From Proteus cibi (GTDB taxonomy: Bacteria; Pseudomonadota; Gammaproteobacteria; Enterobacterales; Enterobacteriaceae), in the NCBI RefSeq assembly GCF_003144405.1, contig NZ_PENW01000019.1:204983-268982 (forward strand): 64,000 nucleotides of DNA. Direction: 5' to 3'. Positions 35,076-45,436 of the stretch are shown piece by piece (the first letter of the stretch is position 1; each line of letters starts with the position of its first letter). Position numbers and translations under genes: made by a program. The notes under the pieces were generated by a model, which saw only the letters and a list, made by a program, of their open reading frames with translations, ran no database searches and had not been told where the DNA came from.

Positions 35076-36953
35076 ATGAATGTAAAAGATATCATTCGTC
35101 ATGAACCATTTGGAACATTGCTAGGCTATGCGCCTGGTGGTGTCGCGATTTACTCTTCAGATTACAGCAGTATTGATAAAGAAGACTATGCCGCTAATGA
35201 TTCATTCCGTAGTTATATTGGTAATGAATATATGGGGCACAAGTGGCAGTGTGTTGAGTTTGCTCGCCGTTTTCTCTATTTGCATTATGGGGCTGTATTT
35301 ACTGATGTGGGAATGGCTTATGAGATCTTCTCACTGCGTTTCTTACGTAAAACCATCGATGACGATATATTACCATTACAAGCCTTTTCTAATGGTAGCA
35401 AACAACCCCCCGCAGTAGGTGCTTTACTGATTTGGCAAGAAGGGGGAGAGTTTAAAGTCACAGGGCATGTTGCTGTGATTACTGAAGTGCTCGAAGATAA
35501 AATTCGTATTGCGGAACAAAATGTTATCCACACTAGATTACCCGCAGGGCAGCAGTGGACTCGAGAATTACCTCTTAACGTGACGGATCACGGCTACTTT
35601 ATTCAAGATACTTTTGATAATACAACGCTATTAGGTTGGATGATCCAAACAGAGCCTAATGCTTATAGCCTTCCTCAACCTAAAATTACGCCGGAATTAC
35701 TCAATATCCATGCCGAAAAACTGGATAATAACGGTCAGTTCGAGGGCAAATGGTTAGATGAAAGCTCACCACTAGAAAAAGCGTATGTCTCTGCACAACA
35801 TGGTCATATTATCAATCAAGATAGTTATGAATATTTCACCATTTCAGAAAGTGCAGAGCAGGAGCTTATTCGTGCAAGTAATGAAATGCATTTGATGTAT
35901 TTGCATGCAACTGAAAAAGTATTGAAAGACGATAATTTGCTGCGTTTATTCGATATCCCTGAAGTATTGTGGCCTCGTATTCGTTTGTCATGGCAAAACA
36001 GACGCCATCAAATGATCACGGGACGATTAGATTTTTGTATGGATGAACGAGGTGTCAAAGTTTATGAATATAATGCGGACTCAGCCTCTTGCCATACAGA
36101 AGCGGGCTTAATCATCGAAAAATGGGCACAGAAAGGTGGAATTAAAGAGGGCTTTAACCCTGGCGAACGCTTACTTGATGCATTAGCGGATGCTTGGAAA
36201 CACTGTGATGCAAAACCTTTCGTACATATTCTTCAAGATGATGATAGAGAAGAAGATTATCACGCTCTCTTTATGCAACAATCACTGACTCAAGCGGGCT
36301 ATAACAGTAAAATTTTACGTGGATTAGATGAGCTTCATTGGAATAGTCGTGGTCAATTGATTGACGCAGACAAGCGCATTGTTGAATGTGTTTGGAAAAC
36401 ATGGGCTTGGGAAACAGCGTTAGACCAATTAAGAGAAGAAAGTGATCAACAAGCCCTGATCCCTATTCGTACCGGACATCCTGAAAGCGAAGTCCGCTTG
36501 GTCGATGTGCTTTTACGCCCCGAAATTACCGTCTTTGAGCCTCTTTGGACTCTTATTCCTAGTAATAAAGCGATTCTACCTATTTTATGGCAATTGTTCC
36601 CTGATAACCCTTATTTGTTAGATACTGATTTCACAGTAACGCCTCGTCTTGCACAAAGTGGTTATGCGGTTAAACCGATAGCGGGTCGTTGCGGTAGTAA
36701 CATTGGTTTAGTCGATCACAAAGAGAATGTGTTAGATGAGACCAATGGTCAATTTGATCACCAAGAAAATATTTACCAAGAATTATGGTGTTTACCAAAA
36801 GTGGCAAATCGTTATATCCAAGTTTGCACTTTTACAGTGGGTGGGCATTATGGCGGTTGTTGCTTACGTTCAGATCCAACGTTAGTGATTAAAAAAGAGA
36901 GTGATATTGAACCTTTAATTGTGATTGAAGATAAACACTTTTTAGCTAAATAA
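35076..36953 (+). CDS. gss: Bifunctional glutathionylspermidine amidase/synthetase
   Basis: 625 residues from MNVKDIIRHEPFG, with AAGG eight bases upstream; E. coli Gss is 619. The N-terminal CHAP amidase (about 1-200) has its cysteine in HKWQCVEFARRF and its histidine in TGHVAVITEV. The C-terminal ATP-grasp synthetase shows RLDFCMDERGVKVYEYNADS and ends VGGHYGGCCLRSDPTLV. It makes and hydrolyses glutathionylspermidine in the cytoplasm, tied to redox and polyamine control. Single gene with its own terminator. Confidence 0.95.
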   Translation: MNVKDIIRHEPFGTLLGYAPGGVAIYSSDYSSIDKEDYAANDSFRSYIGNEYMGHKWQCVEFARRFLYLHYGAVFTDVGMAYEIFSLRFLRKTIDDDILPLQAFSNGSKQPPAVGALLIWQEGGEFKVTGHVAVITEVLEDKIRIAEQNVIHTRLPAGQQWTRELPLNVTDHGYFIQDTFDNTTLLGWMIQTEPNAYSLPQPKITPELLNIHAEKLDNNGQFEGKWLDESSPLEKAYVSAQHGHIINQDSYEYFTISESAEQELIRASNEMHLMYLHATEKVLKDDNLLRLFDIPEVLWPRIRLSWQNRRHQMITGRLDFCMDERGVKVYEYNADSASCHTEAGLIIEKWAQKGGIKEGFNPGERLLDALADAWKHCDAKPFVHILQDDDREEDYHALFMQQSLTQAGYNSKILRGLDELHWNSRGQLIDADKRIVECVWKTWAWETALDQLREESDQQALIPIRTGHPESEVRLVDVLLRPEITVFEPLWTLIPSNKAILPILWQLFPDNPYLLDTDFTVTPRLAQSGYAVKPIAGRCGSNIGLVDHKENVLDETNGQFDHQENIYQELWCLPKVANRYIQVCTFTVGGHYGGCCLRSDPTLVIKKESDIEPLIVIEDKHFLAK

Positions 36954-36984
36954 GATCATAGACGTTTAGAATTAATCAATAATA

Positions 36985-37011
36985 GACCCGCTTAATTGGC
37001 GGGTTTATTTT
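36985..37011 (+). terminator. Terminator after gss
   Basis: ACCCGC / GCGGGT stem with a short loop, followed by TTATTTTA. Confidence 0.8.
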
Positions 37012-37098
37012 AAATAACAGTCGATTTTGAAGTGAATAATAAAAGGATAAAAACATTCTTAACCCCTTGATGAATTATTGTCCTCATTTTTCTCAAGA

Positions 37099-38043
37099 TT
37101 ACATACTTTCCTTGATTTGTTTTTTCAGCCACTGAATGAAAAGCTGTACTTTCGCATTATTTTTTTCATTTCGAGTGACAAGATAATAACGTTGAGCACA
37201 AAAAAGCTCACTATTATCAAAAGGAATGATTAATTCTTTACTGGCAAGTTGTTTTTGCACTAAACGCTTTCTTCCCATTGCCACACCTGAGTGGTTAACC
37301 GCAGCAATAACAGCCAGATCAGAGCGATCAAAACAGATATTGCTACGATTAGGAAAAAGAGAAAGTCCCATATATTCACTCCAAGCTCGCCATTCGTCGA
37401 AATCTGAGTTATTACTCCAAGCTTGCCTATCATGTAGCAAAGTACAATTAGAAAGGTGATGAATATTGCCAATAAGCTCATGTTTTTTCGCGTATTCAGG
37501 ACTACATACAGGAATAATGGATTCTGAAATTAAATCTTCGCAATAAAGGTTTTGCAGTTGCTTATCATCAAAATAGATTGCGAGATCAATACCATAACCT
37601 CGAAAGTTAATATCATCATTTCCTGTGAGGAGATTTAATTCAATAGATGGATAACGTTCAGTAAAATCTGAAATACGAGGAACTAACCAACATTGGGCAA
37701 TAGAAGGTCGTGAATAAACAGTGAGAATACCTGAGACTTCTTGATTATGAATATCTAAAATTTCTTGGTTAATATCTTCTAGTGTTTTTTTAAGTGCCCA
37801 ATAAATTCGCTCACCTTCTTCTGTTAACTCTATTCGGCGATGAAAGCGGTTAAATAGCTTAATGCCCAACTCTTCTTCCAATGTATTAATACGGTGGCTA
37901 ATGGCACTGGGGGTTAATGACAGTTCTTCTGCCGCTAAAGCGAATGAAAGATGGCGACCTGTTGCTTCAAAAGTGTGAAGTCTTGCTAATTGATAACTGG
38001 ATAATCGTTTATTTCTTAAAATCACGCTAGAAGATTCAAACAT
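37099..38043 (-). CDS. dsdC: LysR-type activator of D-serine catabolism
   Basis: 314 residues. N-terminal LysR helix-turn-helix: LARLHTFEATGRHLSFALAA, then EELSLTPSAISHRINTLEEE. The protein matches DsdC in length and in stretches such as GNDDINFRGYGIDLAIYFDD. DsdC binds D-serine and activates dsdXA together with CRP. Divergent from dsdX, with 223 bases between, exactly the E. coli arrangement. Confidence 0.93.
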   Translation of the reverse strand: MFESSSVILRNKRLSSYQLARLHTFEATGRHLSFALAAEELSLTPSAISHRINTLEEELGIKLFNRFHRRIELTEEGERIYWALKKTLEDINQEILDIHNQEVSGILTVYSRPSIAQCWLVPRISDFTERYPSIELNLLTGNDDINFRGYGIDLAIYFDDKQLQNLYCEDLISESIIPVCSPEYAKKHELIGNIHHLSNCTLLHDRQAWSNNSDFDEWRAWSEYMGLSLFPNRSNICFDRSDLAVIAAVNHSGVAMGRKRLVQKQLASKELIIPFDNSELFCAQRYYLVTRNEKNNAKVQLFIQWLKKQIKESM

Positions 38044-38142
38044 TCTTTTATTCTCGTTTTGTTATTAATAGTAACGTAAGTTAACAATCAAGCTAATGTT
38101 AAGATGAAATACCATACCACTATTCATCATAATGTGATTATT

Positions 38143-38158
38143 TGTGGTTTTGATCACT
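38143..38158. promoter_or_regulatory. CRP-like site in the dsdC-dsdX gap
   Basis: TGTGGTTTTGATCACT matches TGTGA-N6-TCACA at 8 of 10 positions and lies 109 bases before dsdX. E. coli dsdXA needs CRP as well as DsdC. Confidence 0.55.
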
Positions 38159-38266
38159 TATTTGAGTTAATTGATTTCATCTTAGTGTAAATTTTCATCA
38201 TTTGTAAGTGCAGAATGATTAATATTCAATATGAATAACAATAAATAAAATATTTGGGATGGATAT

Positions 38267-39604
38267 ATGGATTCAACGTTATGGGTGCTAGGTACTCTTA
38301 TAATAAGTATATTGCTTATTGTTTTTACTATAATAAAACTTAAGTTTCATCCGTTTTTAGCCTTACTGTTGGCAAGCTTCTTTGTGGGTACTGCAATGAA
38401 GATGAACCCTTTAGAAATGGTCAATGCGATTGAAAACGGTATTGGTGGTACGTTAGGATTTTTAGCCGCGATTATCGGTTTAGGAACCATTCTTGGTAAG
38501 ATGATGGAAATATCAGGTGCGGCAGAACGCATCGGTATTACATTACAAAAATGCCGTTGGTTATCTCCAGACGTTATTATGGTATTGGTTGGTCTTATTT
38601 GTGGTATTACACTCTTTGTTGAAGTGGGTGTGGTATTACTGATCCCTCTTGCTTTCTCAATTGCGAAAAAAACAAATACTTCATTATTAAAATTAGCTAT
38701 TCCATTATGTACAGCATTAATGGCTGTTCACTGTATCGTTCCTCCTCATCCTGCTGCACTGTTCGTGACTAATGAATTAGGGGCAGATATGGGAACCGTT
38801 ATTGTTGCGGGTCTTGCAGTTGGTTTGGTCGCCTCTTTAGTCGGTGGTCCTTTATTCTTAAAAATGTTAGGCGAGCGCTTACCCTTTAAAACTGTACCTG
38901 AAGAATTTTCTGATATGGAAATTCGGGAAGAAAAAGATTTACCTTCATTAGGTGCCACACTCTTTACCGTTTTATTACCCATTGTTCTGATGCTGATAAA
39001 AACAGCCGCAGAATTAAATATGACTAAAGGCACATCTGTTTATACTGCATTACAGTTTATTGGTAACCCCATTACTGCGATGTTTATTGCCGCTTTTGTT
39101 GCTTATTATGTGTTAGGTATTCGCCGTAATATGGGCATGAATACATTATTGAAAAAAACAGAAGATAGTTTTAGCTCTATTGCCAATATCTTATTAATTA
39201 TTGGTGCAGGCGGTGCTTTTAATGGCATTTTAAAAGGCAGTGGTTTAAGTGAATCTTTAGCGTTAATTCTTTCTAACTTAGATATGCATCCTATTTTATT
39301 GGCTTGGTTAGTTGCCATTATCCTTCATGCTGCCGTTGGTTCTGCAACTGTTGCAATGATGGGCGCGACTGCAATTGTTGCACCACTAATGCCTCTATAC
39401 CCAGACATTAGCCCTGAAATTATTACGTTAGCAATTGGTTCAGGTGCTATTGGTTGTACCATCGTCACAGACTCACTGTTTTGGTTAGTGAAACAGTATT
39501 GTAATGCAACTTTAAGTGAAACTTTTCGTTTTTACAGTGTCGCGACCTTTATTGCCTCCTTTGTCGCATTAGGCGGTACATTTATGCTTTCTTTTGTCAT
39601 ATAA
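38267..39604 (+). CDS. dsdX: D-serine transporter DsdX
   Basis: 445 residues, the GntP gluconate-permease family size, with about twelve membrane helices. AAIIGLGTILGKMMEISGAAERI, VPPHPAALFVTNELGADMG and GAIGCTIVTDSLFW are family signatures. Position between dsdC and dsdA identifies it as the D-serine/H+ symporter rather than a gluconate permease. Twelve bases separate it from dsdA. Confidence 0.94.
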   Translation: MDSTLWVLGTLIISILLIVFTIIKLKFHPFLALLLASFFVGTAMKMNPLEMVNAIENGIGGTLGFLAAIIGLGTILGKMMEISGAAERIGITLQKCRWLSPDVIMVLVGLICGITLFVEVGVVLLIPLAFSIAKKTNTSLLKLAIPLCTALMAVHCIVPPHPAALFVTNELGADMGTVIVAGLAVGLVASLVGGPLFLKMLGERLPFKTVPEEFSDMEIREEKDLPSLGATLFTVLLPIVLMLIKTAAELNMTKGTSVYTALQFIGNPITAMFIAAFVAYYVLGIRRNMGMNTLLKKTEDSFSSIANILLIIGAGGAFNGILKGSGLSESLALILSNLDMHPILLAWLVAIILHAAVGSATVAMMGATAIVAPLMPLYPDISPEIITLAIGSGAIGCTIVTDSLFWLVKQYCNATLSETFRFYSVATFIASFVALGGTFMLSFVI

Positions 39605-39616
39605 AAGAGAACGACT

Positions 39617-40945
39617 ATGAACCATATAGATATAAATAAATTAATCAGTCATTTTCCACTTGTTCGTGACTTAGTGGACTTAAAAGAAGTGGTTTGGTTT
39701 AACCCAAAAGTGACCACCACTGACCAGGGACTTCCATATGTTGGTTTAACGCAAGATGACGTTATTGATGCACAAGCTCGACTACAACGTTTTGCACCTT
39801 ATTTAGTGAAAGCATTTCCAGAAACAGCGGTTACTCAAGGAATTATCGAATCAGAAGTGGTTGATATTCCTAAGATGAAAGTTGCTCTTGAAAAGCGGTA
39901 TAACACACCCATTAGCGGTCAATTGCGTTTGAAAAAGGATAGCCATCTACCTATTTCAGGTTCAATTAAAGCGCGTGGTGGGATTTATGAAGTACTGACT
40001 CATGCTGAAAAATTGGCGATCAACGCGGGATTATTAAGTACAGATGATAATTATGAAAAATTATTTTCTGATAAATTCCGTGAATTCTTTAGCCAATATA
40101 GTATCGCGGTAGGCTCAACAGGCAACTTAGGTATGTCTATTGGGATCATGAGTGCGAAATTAGGCTTTAGTGTGAGTGTTCATATGTCTGCTGATGCACG
40201 TCAGTGGAAGAAAGATAAATTACGCTCTCATGGCGTTAATGTTGTTGAATATGAACAAGATTACAGCATTGCGGTAGAAGAAGGTCGTAAAGAAGCTGAG
40301 AAAGATCCTAACTGTTTCTTTATTGATGATGAAAACTCAAAAACATTATTTTTGGGTTATGCGGTAGCGGGATTACGTTTAAAACGCCAATTTGAAGAAC
40401 AAGGTGTTCGTGTTGATAGTGAACATCCTCTGTTTGTTTATTTACCTTGTGGTGTTGGTGGTGGCCCTGGTGGTGTTGCTTTCGGGCTAAAACTGGCATT
40501 TGGTGATGCAGTACACTGCTTATTTGCGGAGCCAACACATTCACCTTGTATGTTATTGGGTGTTTACACTCAGTTACATGAAGGTATCTCTGTTCAAGAG
40601 ATTGGTATCGATAATGTCACGGCGGCTGATGGTCTTGCTGTTGGGCGTGCATCAGGCTTTGTTGGTCGAGCAATGGAGCGCTTAATTGATGGTTATTACA
40701 CTATTGATGACCAAGAGCTTTATGACTTACTCAGTTTATTAAATAAAGAAGAAGGGATTAAGTTAGAACCTTCAGCGTTAGCTGGAATGGTCGGTGCTGT
40801 ACATGTCACTCAAGCTAAAGATTATCTGCAAGGTTTATCACTAGACAGTCAAAAAATGCAAAATGCAACGCATTTAGTCTGGGCGACTGGGGGTGGTATG
40901 GTTCCTGCAGATGAAATGCAAAAATATCTCGCTCAGGGAAAATAG
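39617..40945 (+). CDS. dsdA: D-serine ammonia-lyase
   Basis: 442 residues, as in E. coli. A pyridoxal-phosphate enzyme that converts D-serine to pyruvate and ammonia, both detoxifying it and supplying carbon. The PLP lysine is in [13 protein letters not shown], the phosphate-binding loop is [15 protein letters not shown], and [12 protein letters not shown] is the substrate loop. D-serine is abundant in urine, so the locus fits a urinary pathogen. Confidence 0.97.
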   Translation: MNHIDINKLISHFPLVRDLVDLKEVVWFNPKVTTTDQGLPYVGLTQDDVIDAQARLQRFAPYLVKAFPETAVTQGIIESEVVDIPKMKVALEKRYNTPISGQLRLKKDSHLPISGSIKARGGIYEVLTHAEKLAINAGLLSTDDNYEKLFSDKFREFFSQYSIAVGSTGNLGMSIGIMSAKLGFSVSVHMSADARQWKKDKLRSHGVNVVEYEQDYSIAVEEGRKEAEKDPNCFFIDDENSKTLFLGYAVAGLRLKRQFEEQGVRVDSEHPLFVYLPCGVGGGPGGVAFGLKLAFGDAVHCLFAEPTHSPCMLLGVYTQLHEGISVQEIGIDNVTAADGLAVGRASGFVGRAMERLIDGYYTIDDQELYDLLSLLNKEEGIKLEPSALAGMVGAVHVTQAKDYLQGLSLDSQKMQNATHLVWATGGGMVPADEMQKYLAQGK

Positions 40946-41130
40946 AGTGTAGAACGGGGGCTGCCAGCTTTTGTTCTGATAGCCTCTCAAAAATAAAGGG
41001 AGTAGTACAAGTATCTCTAATCGTTATCTAAAACAATAATTGTGTCGCAATATGTTACACCAAGCATGACCTCAAACATTCACACCAGGATGTCACACCA
41101 GGGGAAAATGTCGTAGTATTATTATTATAA

Positions 41131-41155
41131 AAAAGAGGCACCCACTGGGTGCCTC
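41131..41155 (-). terminator. Terminator of the afuABC operon
   Basis: GAGGCACCCA / TGGGTGCCTC, a near-perfect stem followed on the minus strand by TTTTTTATAATAATA. It separates afuC from the convergent dsdA. Confidence 0.9.
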
Positions 41156-41193
41156 GCTTACTCTTTCTGTCAAATATCTATATTGCAATAGCG

Positions 41194-42234
41194 CTACTCT
41201 AAAATAAACATCCCATAAGGATGGATTTGGAGATAATAGCTGTCGCCTATACTAGGTTGAAGTTGTGTGGCATTAACTTGTAATAGCAAGGTTTGATTTT
41301 GCCATTCCACGGTCACTTCATATTGAGGCCCCATATACGCGACATGGACGATTTTGCATTGCTGACAGGCATCGCCTTGTTGAGATAACGTGATCGCTTC
41401 TGGTCTAACGCCGACTCTAACGTCTGTTTTCGTCGTATTAAATGTATCTGGTTTGGGGAGACGATAGTGAAAGATATCAACATAATCAGCGCCCAATGTA
41501 GCAGGGAATAAGTTTGCATCCCCCATAAAGCTTGCCATAAATTCAGAAGCCGGTTGGCGATAAAGATTTTGCGGTGAACCTAATTGCATTATCTTCCCTT
41601 TATTCATTACTAAAACCATATCAGAAACCGCAAATGCTTCACTTTGGTCATGGGTTACGTAAAGAGACGTGATATTAAACTGCTGTTGTAACTCACGAAT
41701 TTTCTCTCTCATACTACGACGTAAGTTCGCATCAAGGTTACTTAATGGTTCATCAAAAAGCAGTACTTTAGGCTTTAAAATTAGCGCACGAGCTAATGCC
41801 ACACGTTGTTGCTGTCCTCCTGATATTTGGTCAACAAAGCGATCTTCAAAACCCGCTAAATCCACCAGCTCTAAGGCTTCAGAAACACGTTGTTTAATTT
41901 CAGCTTTTGGACGTCCTAGCATTTTTAAGCCATAGCCAATGTTTTCGCCCAAAGACATATGAGGGAAAAGAGCATAAGACTGAAACACCATACAGATATC
42001 GCGTTGCTGGATCGAACGGTCGGTAACATCTTCACCATCAATAAAAATCTTACCTTCTGTCGGTTTTTCTAACCCAGCAACTAAACGTAATACGGTGGTT
42101 TTACCGCAACCTGAAGGCCCTAATAATGAAACCATTTTGCCTTGTGGAATAGACAAACTGAGATCTTCAATCACCGTGTTAGTACCAAAACGCTTAATTA
42201 CATTTTTCAGTTCCACGAAATGTTGTTGTGTCAT
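41194..42234 (-). CDS. afuC: AfuC-type ABC transporter ATPase
   Basis: 346 residues. Walker [10 protein letters not shown], signature [15 protein letters not shown], Walker [13 protein letters not shown] and the switch in [10 protein letters not shown] are present, followed by a TOBE-type regulatory domain. It was historically annotated as ferric-iron FbpC. With AfuA and AfuB it powers uptake of sugar phosphates across the inner membrane. It lies 15 bases after afuB. Confidence 0.9.
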   Translation of the reverse strand: MTQQHFVELKNVIKRFGTNTVIEDLSLSIPQGKMVSLLGPSGCGKTTVLRLVAGLEKPTEGKIFIDGEDVTDRSIQQRDICMVFQSYALFPHMSLGENIGYGLKMLGRPKAEIKQRVSEALELVDLAGFEDRFVDQISGGQQQRVALARALILKPKVLLFDEPLSNLDANLRRSMREKIRELQQQFNITSLYVTHDQSEAFAVSDMVLVMNKGKIMQLGSPQNLYRQPASEFMASFMGDANLFPATLGADYVDIFHYRLPKPDTFNTTKTDVRVGVRPEAITLSQQGDACQQCKIVHVAYMGPQYEVTVEWQNQTLLLQVNATQLQPSIGDSYYLQIHPYGMFILE

Positions 42235-42249
42235 GATTTATACTCCGTA

Positions 42250-44328
42250 TTACTGTGCATTTTTGGCTTTAGAGCGTGAAACACGGGCTTCGCCAATCAA
42301 ATAGTCAAATAAGAAAATAATCGCCAACATGACGACGATTAAAATCGAGCCGTAGGCAATTGCGACGCCATATTCACCATCTTCAACACGGTTTAAAATA
42401 TACGCAGTGGCAACGCGTGTATCGGGTGTAACAAGGAAGACGATAGCACTGACTGTAGTAATGGCACGGACAAAGCTATAAATCAGCGCAGACAAAATAG
42501 CCGGGCGCAATAACGGTAATAGCACATAGAAAATGGTTCTCATTGAGTTCGCTCTTAAACTTAGAGATGCTTCATCAAGCGATTTATCAATTTGTCCTAA
42601 TCCTGCAATGCCCGCACGTATTCCCACAGGTACGTTACGCATCGTCATAGAGATAATGACAATTGCAGCCGTCCCCGTTAAATAGAACGGTGAGTCGTTA
42701 AACGCAAGAATGTAAGAGACACCGGCAACGGTTCCCGGTACCGCAAAACAAAGCATTGTTGTGAACTCGATACTTTTTTTACCTTTAAAGTCTTGGCGTA
42801 CCACGATATAGGCAATTAATAGTCCGAGGATCGCGGTGATCGGTGCCGCAATACCCGCATATAACAAGGTATCTAACAACGAAGGCCATGCACCGTCACT
42901 CATTCCTTGACCAAATAGTTTGATAAAGTTATCCAGTGTTAAGGTGTAATCAACTCCCCAGTTAACGGTGAAGCTGCCGTAGAAAATACTGCCGTAGAGC
43001 AGGATATTAAAGACAACCCAAATAGCTAAAACAGTTGTCACAAATGCAATCAGTGACGATGGAAGAGGTTGAACATCACCGCGATAGGATTTGCCAGAAA
43101 CCGTGACATAGGAACGTTTACCAATCCACATATACTGCACACAGAACACTAATAGTGAGAACACTAACAGCGACGCCCCTAATGTACTAGCAGATTGATA
43201 ATCCAGTTGAGAGCCGGTGATATAGAAGTAAATTTGTGTCGCGATAACGTCAAAGTTGCCCCCTAAAACTAATGGGTTACTAAAGTCAGCAAGAGATTGC
43301 ACAATCACAATTAAAAACGCATTGGCTAACGCCGGCTTAAGTAACGGCATAAAGACGTTAAAGAAAGTTTGATAACGGTTAGCTCTTAAGGTGTAAGACG
43401 CTTCTTCTAATGATGGGTGGATGGTTTTAATAGCGCCATCTAAAATCATAAATGACATCGGGGTAAAGGCGAGCACTTGCGCTAACCAGATGCCCGTAAA
43501 GCCATATAACCAGTTGGTATTTTCAAGTCCAGCATAAGTGGCGAGAAATTCCGTCACATAACCTGAACGCCCCATCATTAATGTCACCCCTAAACCGACA
43601 ACAAAAGGGGGTGTAACGATAGGTAAGATAGAAAATACACGACCAATAATGGCTGAGCGTACCGCAATACGAGACGTATAAATTGCCAGAATTAAACCAA
43701 AGAAAGTACAACCTATCCCTACTGCAATAGAAAGCGCAATAGAGTTGAGCATGACTTGCACAATATGAGCTTGGCTTAAAATAGCGATAAACTCAAAAGG
43801 TGCAAAATTGCCAGCACTATCTTTAAACATAGGAATAAAAATAGCGATGCTAGGGAAGATAATAAAGGCACCAATCAGTGCAACAACGGTTATCAAAGAG
43901 CCGATAACAAAGCTATCACCACCTAGCCATTCAAGGCGTGTTAAGGCGGTTTTCATGATCATTCCCAGAGAAATAAAGAGGATGATCGCAGAATACCCTA
44001 AGCCACGTCCTTCAAGAGTTGCACTGACTATTGTAATAAATGCACAAAATAGAGCAAAACCCGCATCAAAATAGTGGCGAGAGCGATTTTCACGCTTAGG
44101 CGCAGTTAATGGACGAAATAGCAGTAAACTTGGTAATAAAAACCAGAGCCAACTGATATTGACGCTACTCCAGCCATAAGAGGTGAGTAATTCATCTGCT
44201 GTTGAATCTAAAAGACCGTAGTCAAGGCTCCATGATGGCAGTAAAGCAAATGCCATCCATGCAATTAGGACCCATAAAAATATGGGGTCCCACCTCTTTT
44301 TTTCAGGTAAAGCGAGTGTGTGAGACAT
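42250..44328 (-). CDS. afuB: AfuB-type fused ABC permease
   Basis: 692 residues. Two binding-protein-dependent permease domains fused in one chain, each with an EAA-loop for ATPase contact: SLEEASYTLRANRYQTFFNVFMP-like in the first half and SLDEASLSLRANSMRTI-like near residue 600. About twelve membrane helices. Homologues in Actinobacillus and Citrobacter rodentium import glucose- and fructose-6-phosphate. A 74-base gap with a hairpin separates it from afuA. Confidence 0.88.
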   Translation of the reverse strand: MSHTLALPEKKRWDPIFLWVLIAWMAFALLPSWSLDYGLLDSTADELLTSYGWSSVNISWLWFLLPSLLLFRPLTAPKRENRSRHYFDAGFALFCAFITIVSATLEGRGLGYSAIILFISLGMIMKTALTRLEWLGGDSFVIGSLITVVALIGAFIIFPSIAIFIPMFKDSAGNFAPFEFIAILSQAHIVQVMLNSIALSIAVGIGCTFFGLILAIYTSRIAVRSAIIGRVFSILPIVTPPFVVGLGVTLMMGRSGYVTEFLATYAGLENTNWLYGFTGIWLAQVLAFTPMSFMILDGAIKTIHPSLEEASYTLRANRYQTFFNVFMPLLKPALANAFLIVIVQSLADFSNPLVLGGNFDVIATQIYFYITGSQLDYQSASTLGASLLVFSLLVFCVQYMWIGKRSYVTVSGKSYRGDVQPLPSSLIAFVTTVLAIWVVFNILLYGSIFYGSFTVNWGVDYTLTLDNFIKLFGQGMSDGAWPSLLDTLLYAGIAAPITAILGLLIAYIVVRQDFKGKKSIEFTTMLCFAVPGTVAGVSYILAFNDSPFYLTGTAAIVIISMTMRNVPVGIRAGIAGLGQIDKSLDEASLSLRANSMRTIFYVLLPLLRPAILSALIYSFVRAITTVSAIVFLVTPDTRVATAYILNRVEDGEYGVAIAYGSILIVVMLAIIFLFDYLIGEARVSRSKAKNAQ

Positions 44329-44370
44329 AAATCCCCCGAGAGTAAATGTATTTATTATTATGAGAAAAAG

Positions 44371-44393
44371 AGAGCGAGAGGTTATCTCGCTCT
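44371..44393 (-). promoter_or_regulatory. Intercistronic hairpin between afuA and afuB
   Basis: AGAGCGAGA / TCTCGCTCT with a five-base loop, ten bases after the afuA stop and followed on the minus strand by CTTTTTCTC. Probably a partial terminator or 3'-end stabiliser giving more binding protein than permease. Confidence 0.6.
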
Positions 44394-44402
44394 ATTAATG
44401 CG

Positions 44403-45434
44403 CTATTTACCCATTTTTACTTCGGTAACCCACTTATTAATCAGTTCTTTACGCACTTCACTATCGCCATATTTATCCATGTCATAGTTAATGAGTTTTA
44501 AGTCTGATAATTTCAGCGCCATTGGTGAAGATTCCGCCGAGGTATTGGTTAGAATTTGGTAAGATTTACCTTCTTTCCAGCTAATTTCCTGAGCTTCTTT
44601 TGAGAGTGTCCAATCGACGAATAATTTTGCGTTATCCATATTACGGGCATTTTTAATGATACTCACCCCACCGATTTCATAGCCTGTACCTTCACAAGGT
44701 GAAATCAATTCAAGTGGGGCGCCATTTTCAACTTCTAATGAATAATCATGTAGGAAACCAATGCCAATGGCAGCTTCACCACGGGCTGCATTTCGTGCAG
44801 GAGCAATACCTGATTTAGTGTATTGGGAGATATTTGTATTGATTTTCTTTAGATAATCAAAGGCTTGTTCAGTGCCCCATAATTGGTCAAAGGTTGCTAG
44901 TGCAGTGTAAGCGGTTCCTGAACTTTGTGGATCGGCAATTTGAATTTCACCTTTATATTCAGGCTTAATGAGATCTTTCCAGCACGTTGGAATAGCAATG
45001 CCTTTTTCTTTTAAGCGATCTTTATTGACACCAAAACCTAAAATACCAACATAAACCGCAGAAGAGTAGTTACCTTTGCGTTTAGCGGGATCACGAAATT
45101 GTGGCATGATTTGATCGAGATTAGGAGAAACATAAGGCTCTAGCAGATCCATTTCACCCGCTTGTGAGTGAGGGTCCATCGTACCGCCATACCAAACGTC
45201 AGCTTGTGGATTACGTTTTTCCGCTTCAATTTTGGCTAAAGTGCTCCCTGAACCATTACGAACGAAAGTCGTTTTAACATCATACTTTTCGGCAAAGGCT
45301 TTTGTTTCAGCTTCACACATCGCATTTGTTGCACTACAGTAAACCACTAAGCGACCAGCTGCATGTGTTGATAAGCTAACCGCAGAAAGCGCCAAACCAG
45401 CAGCAACGAGTGTAGAGAGGGTTTTCAATTTCAT
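44403..45434 (-). CDS. afuA: AfuA-type periplasmic sugar-phosphate-binding protein
   Basis: 343 residues with a signal peptide ending THAAGR. The mature part begins LVVYCSATNAMCEAE and contains NPQADVWYGGTMDP and DPQSSGTAYTALA, typical of the Fbp/Afu binding-protein cluster. Although such proteins were named for ferric uptake, AfuA was shown in other pathogens to bind glucose-6-phosphate, fructose-6-phosphate and sedoheptulose-7-phosphate. Here the uhpABC genes directly upstream support that reading. It starts two bases after uhpC. Confidence 0.87.
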   Translation of the reverse strand: MKLKTLSTLVAAGLALSAVSLSTHAAGRLVVYCSATNAMCEAETKAFAEKYDVKTTFVRNGSGSTLAKIEAEKRNPQADVWYGGTMDPHSQAGEMDLLEPYVSPNLDQIMPQFRDPAKRKGNYSSAVYVGILGFGVNKDRLKEKGIAIPTCWKDLIKPEYKGEIQIADPQSSGTAYTALATFDQLWGTEQAFDYLKKINTNISQYTKSGIAPARNAARGEAAIGIGFLHDYSLEVENGAPLELISPCEGTGYEIGGVSIIKNARNMDNAKLFVDWTLSKEAQEISWKEGKSYQILTNTSAESSPMALKLSDLKLINYDMDKYGDSEVRKELINKWVTEVKMGK

Positions 45435-45436
45435 GT

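Noticed and set aside
41194..45434. Ferric iron ABC importer (FbpABC)
   Set aside because: The family is shared, but no Fur box was noticed, and direct linkage to uhpABC fits the sugar-phosphate AfuABC assignment better.
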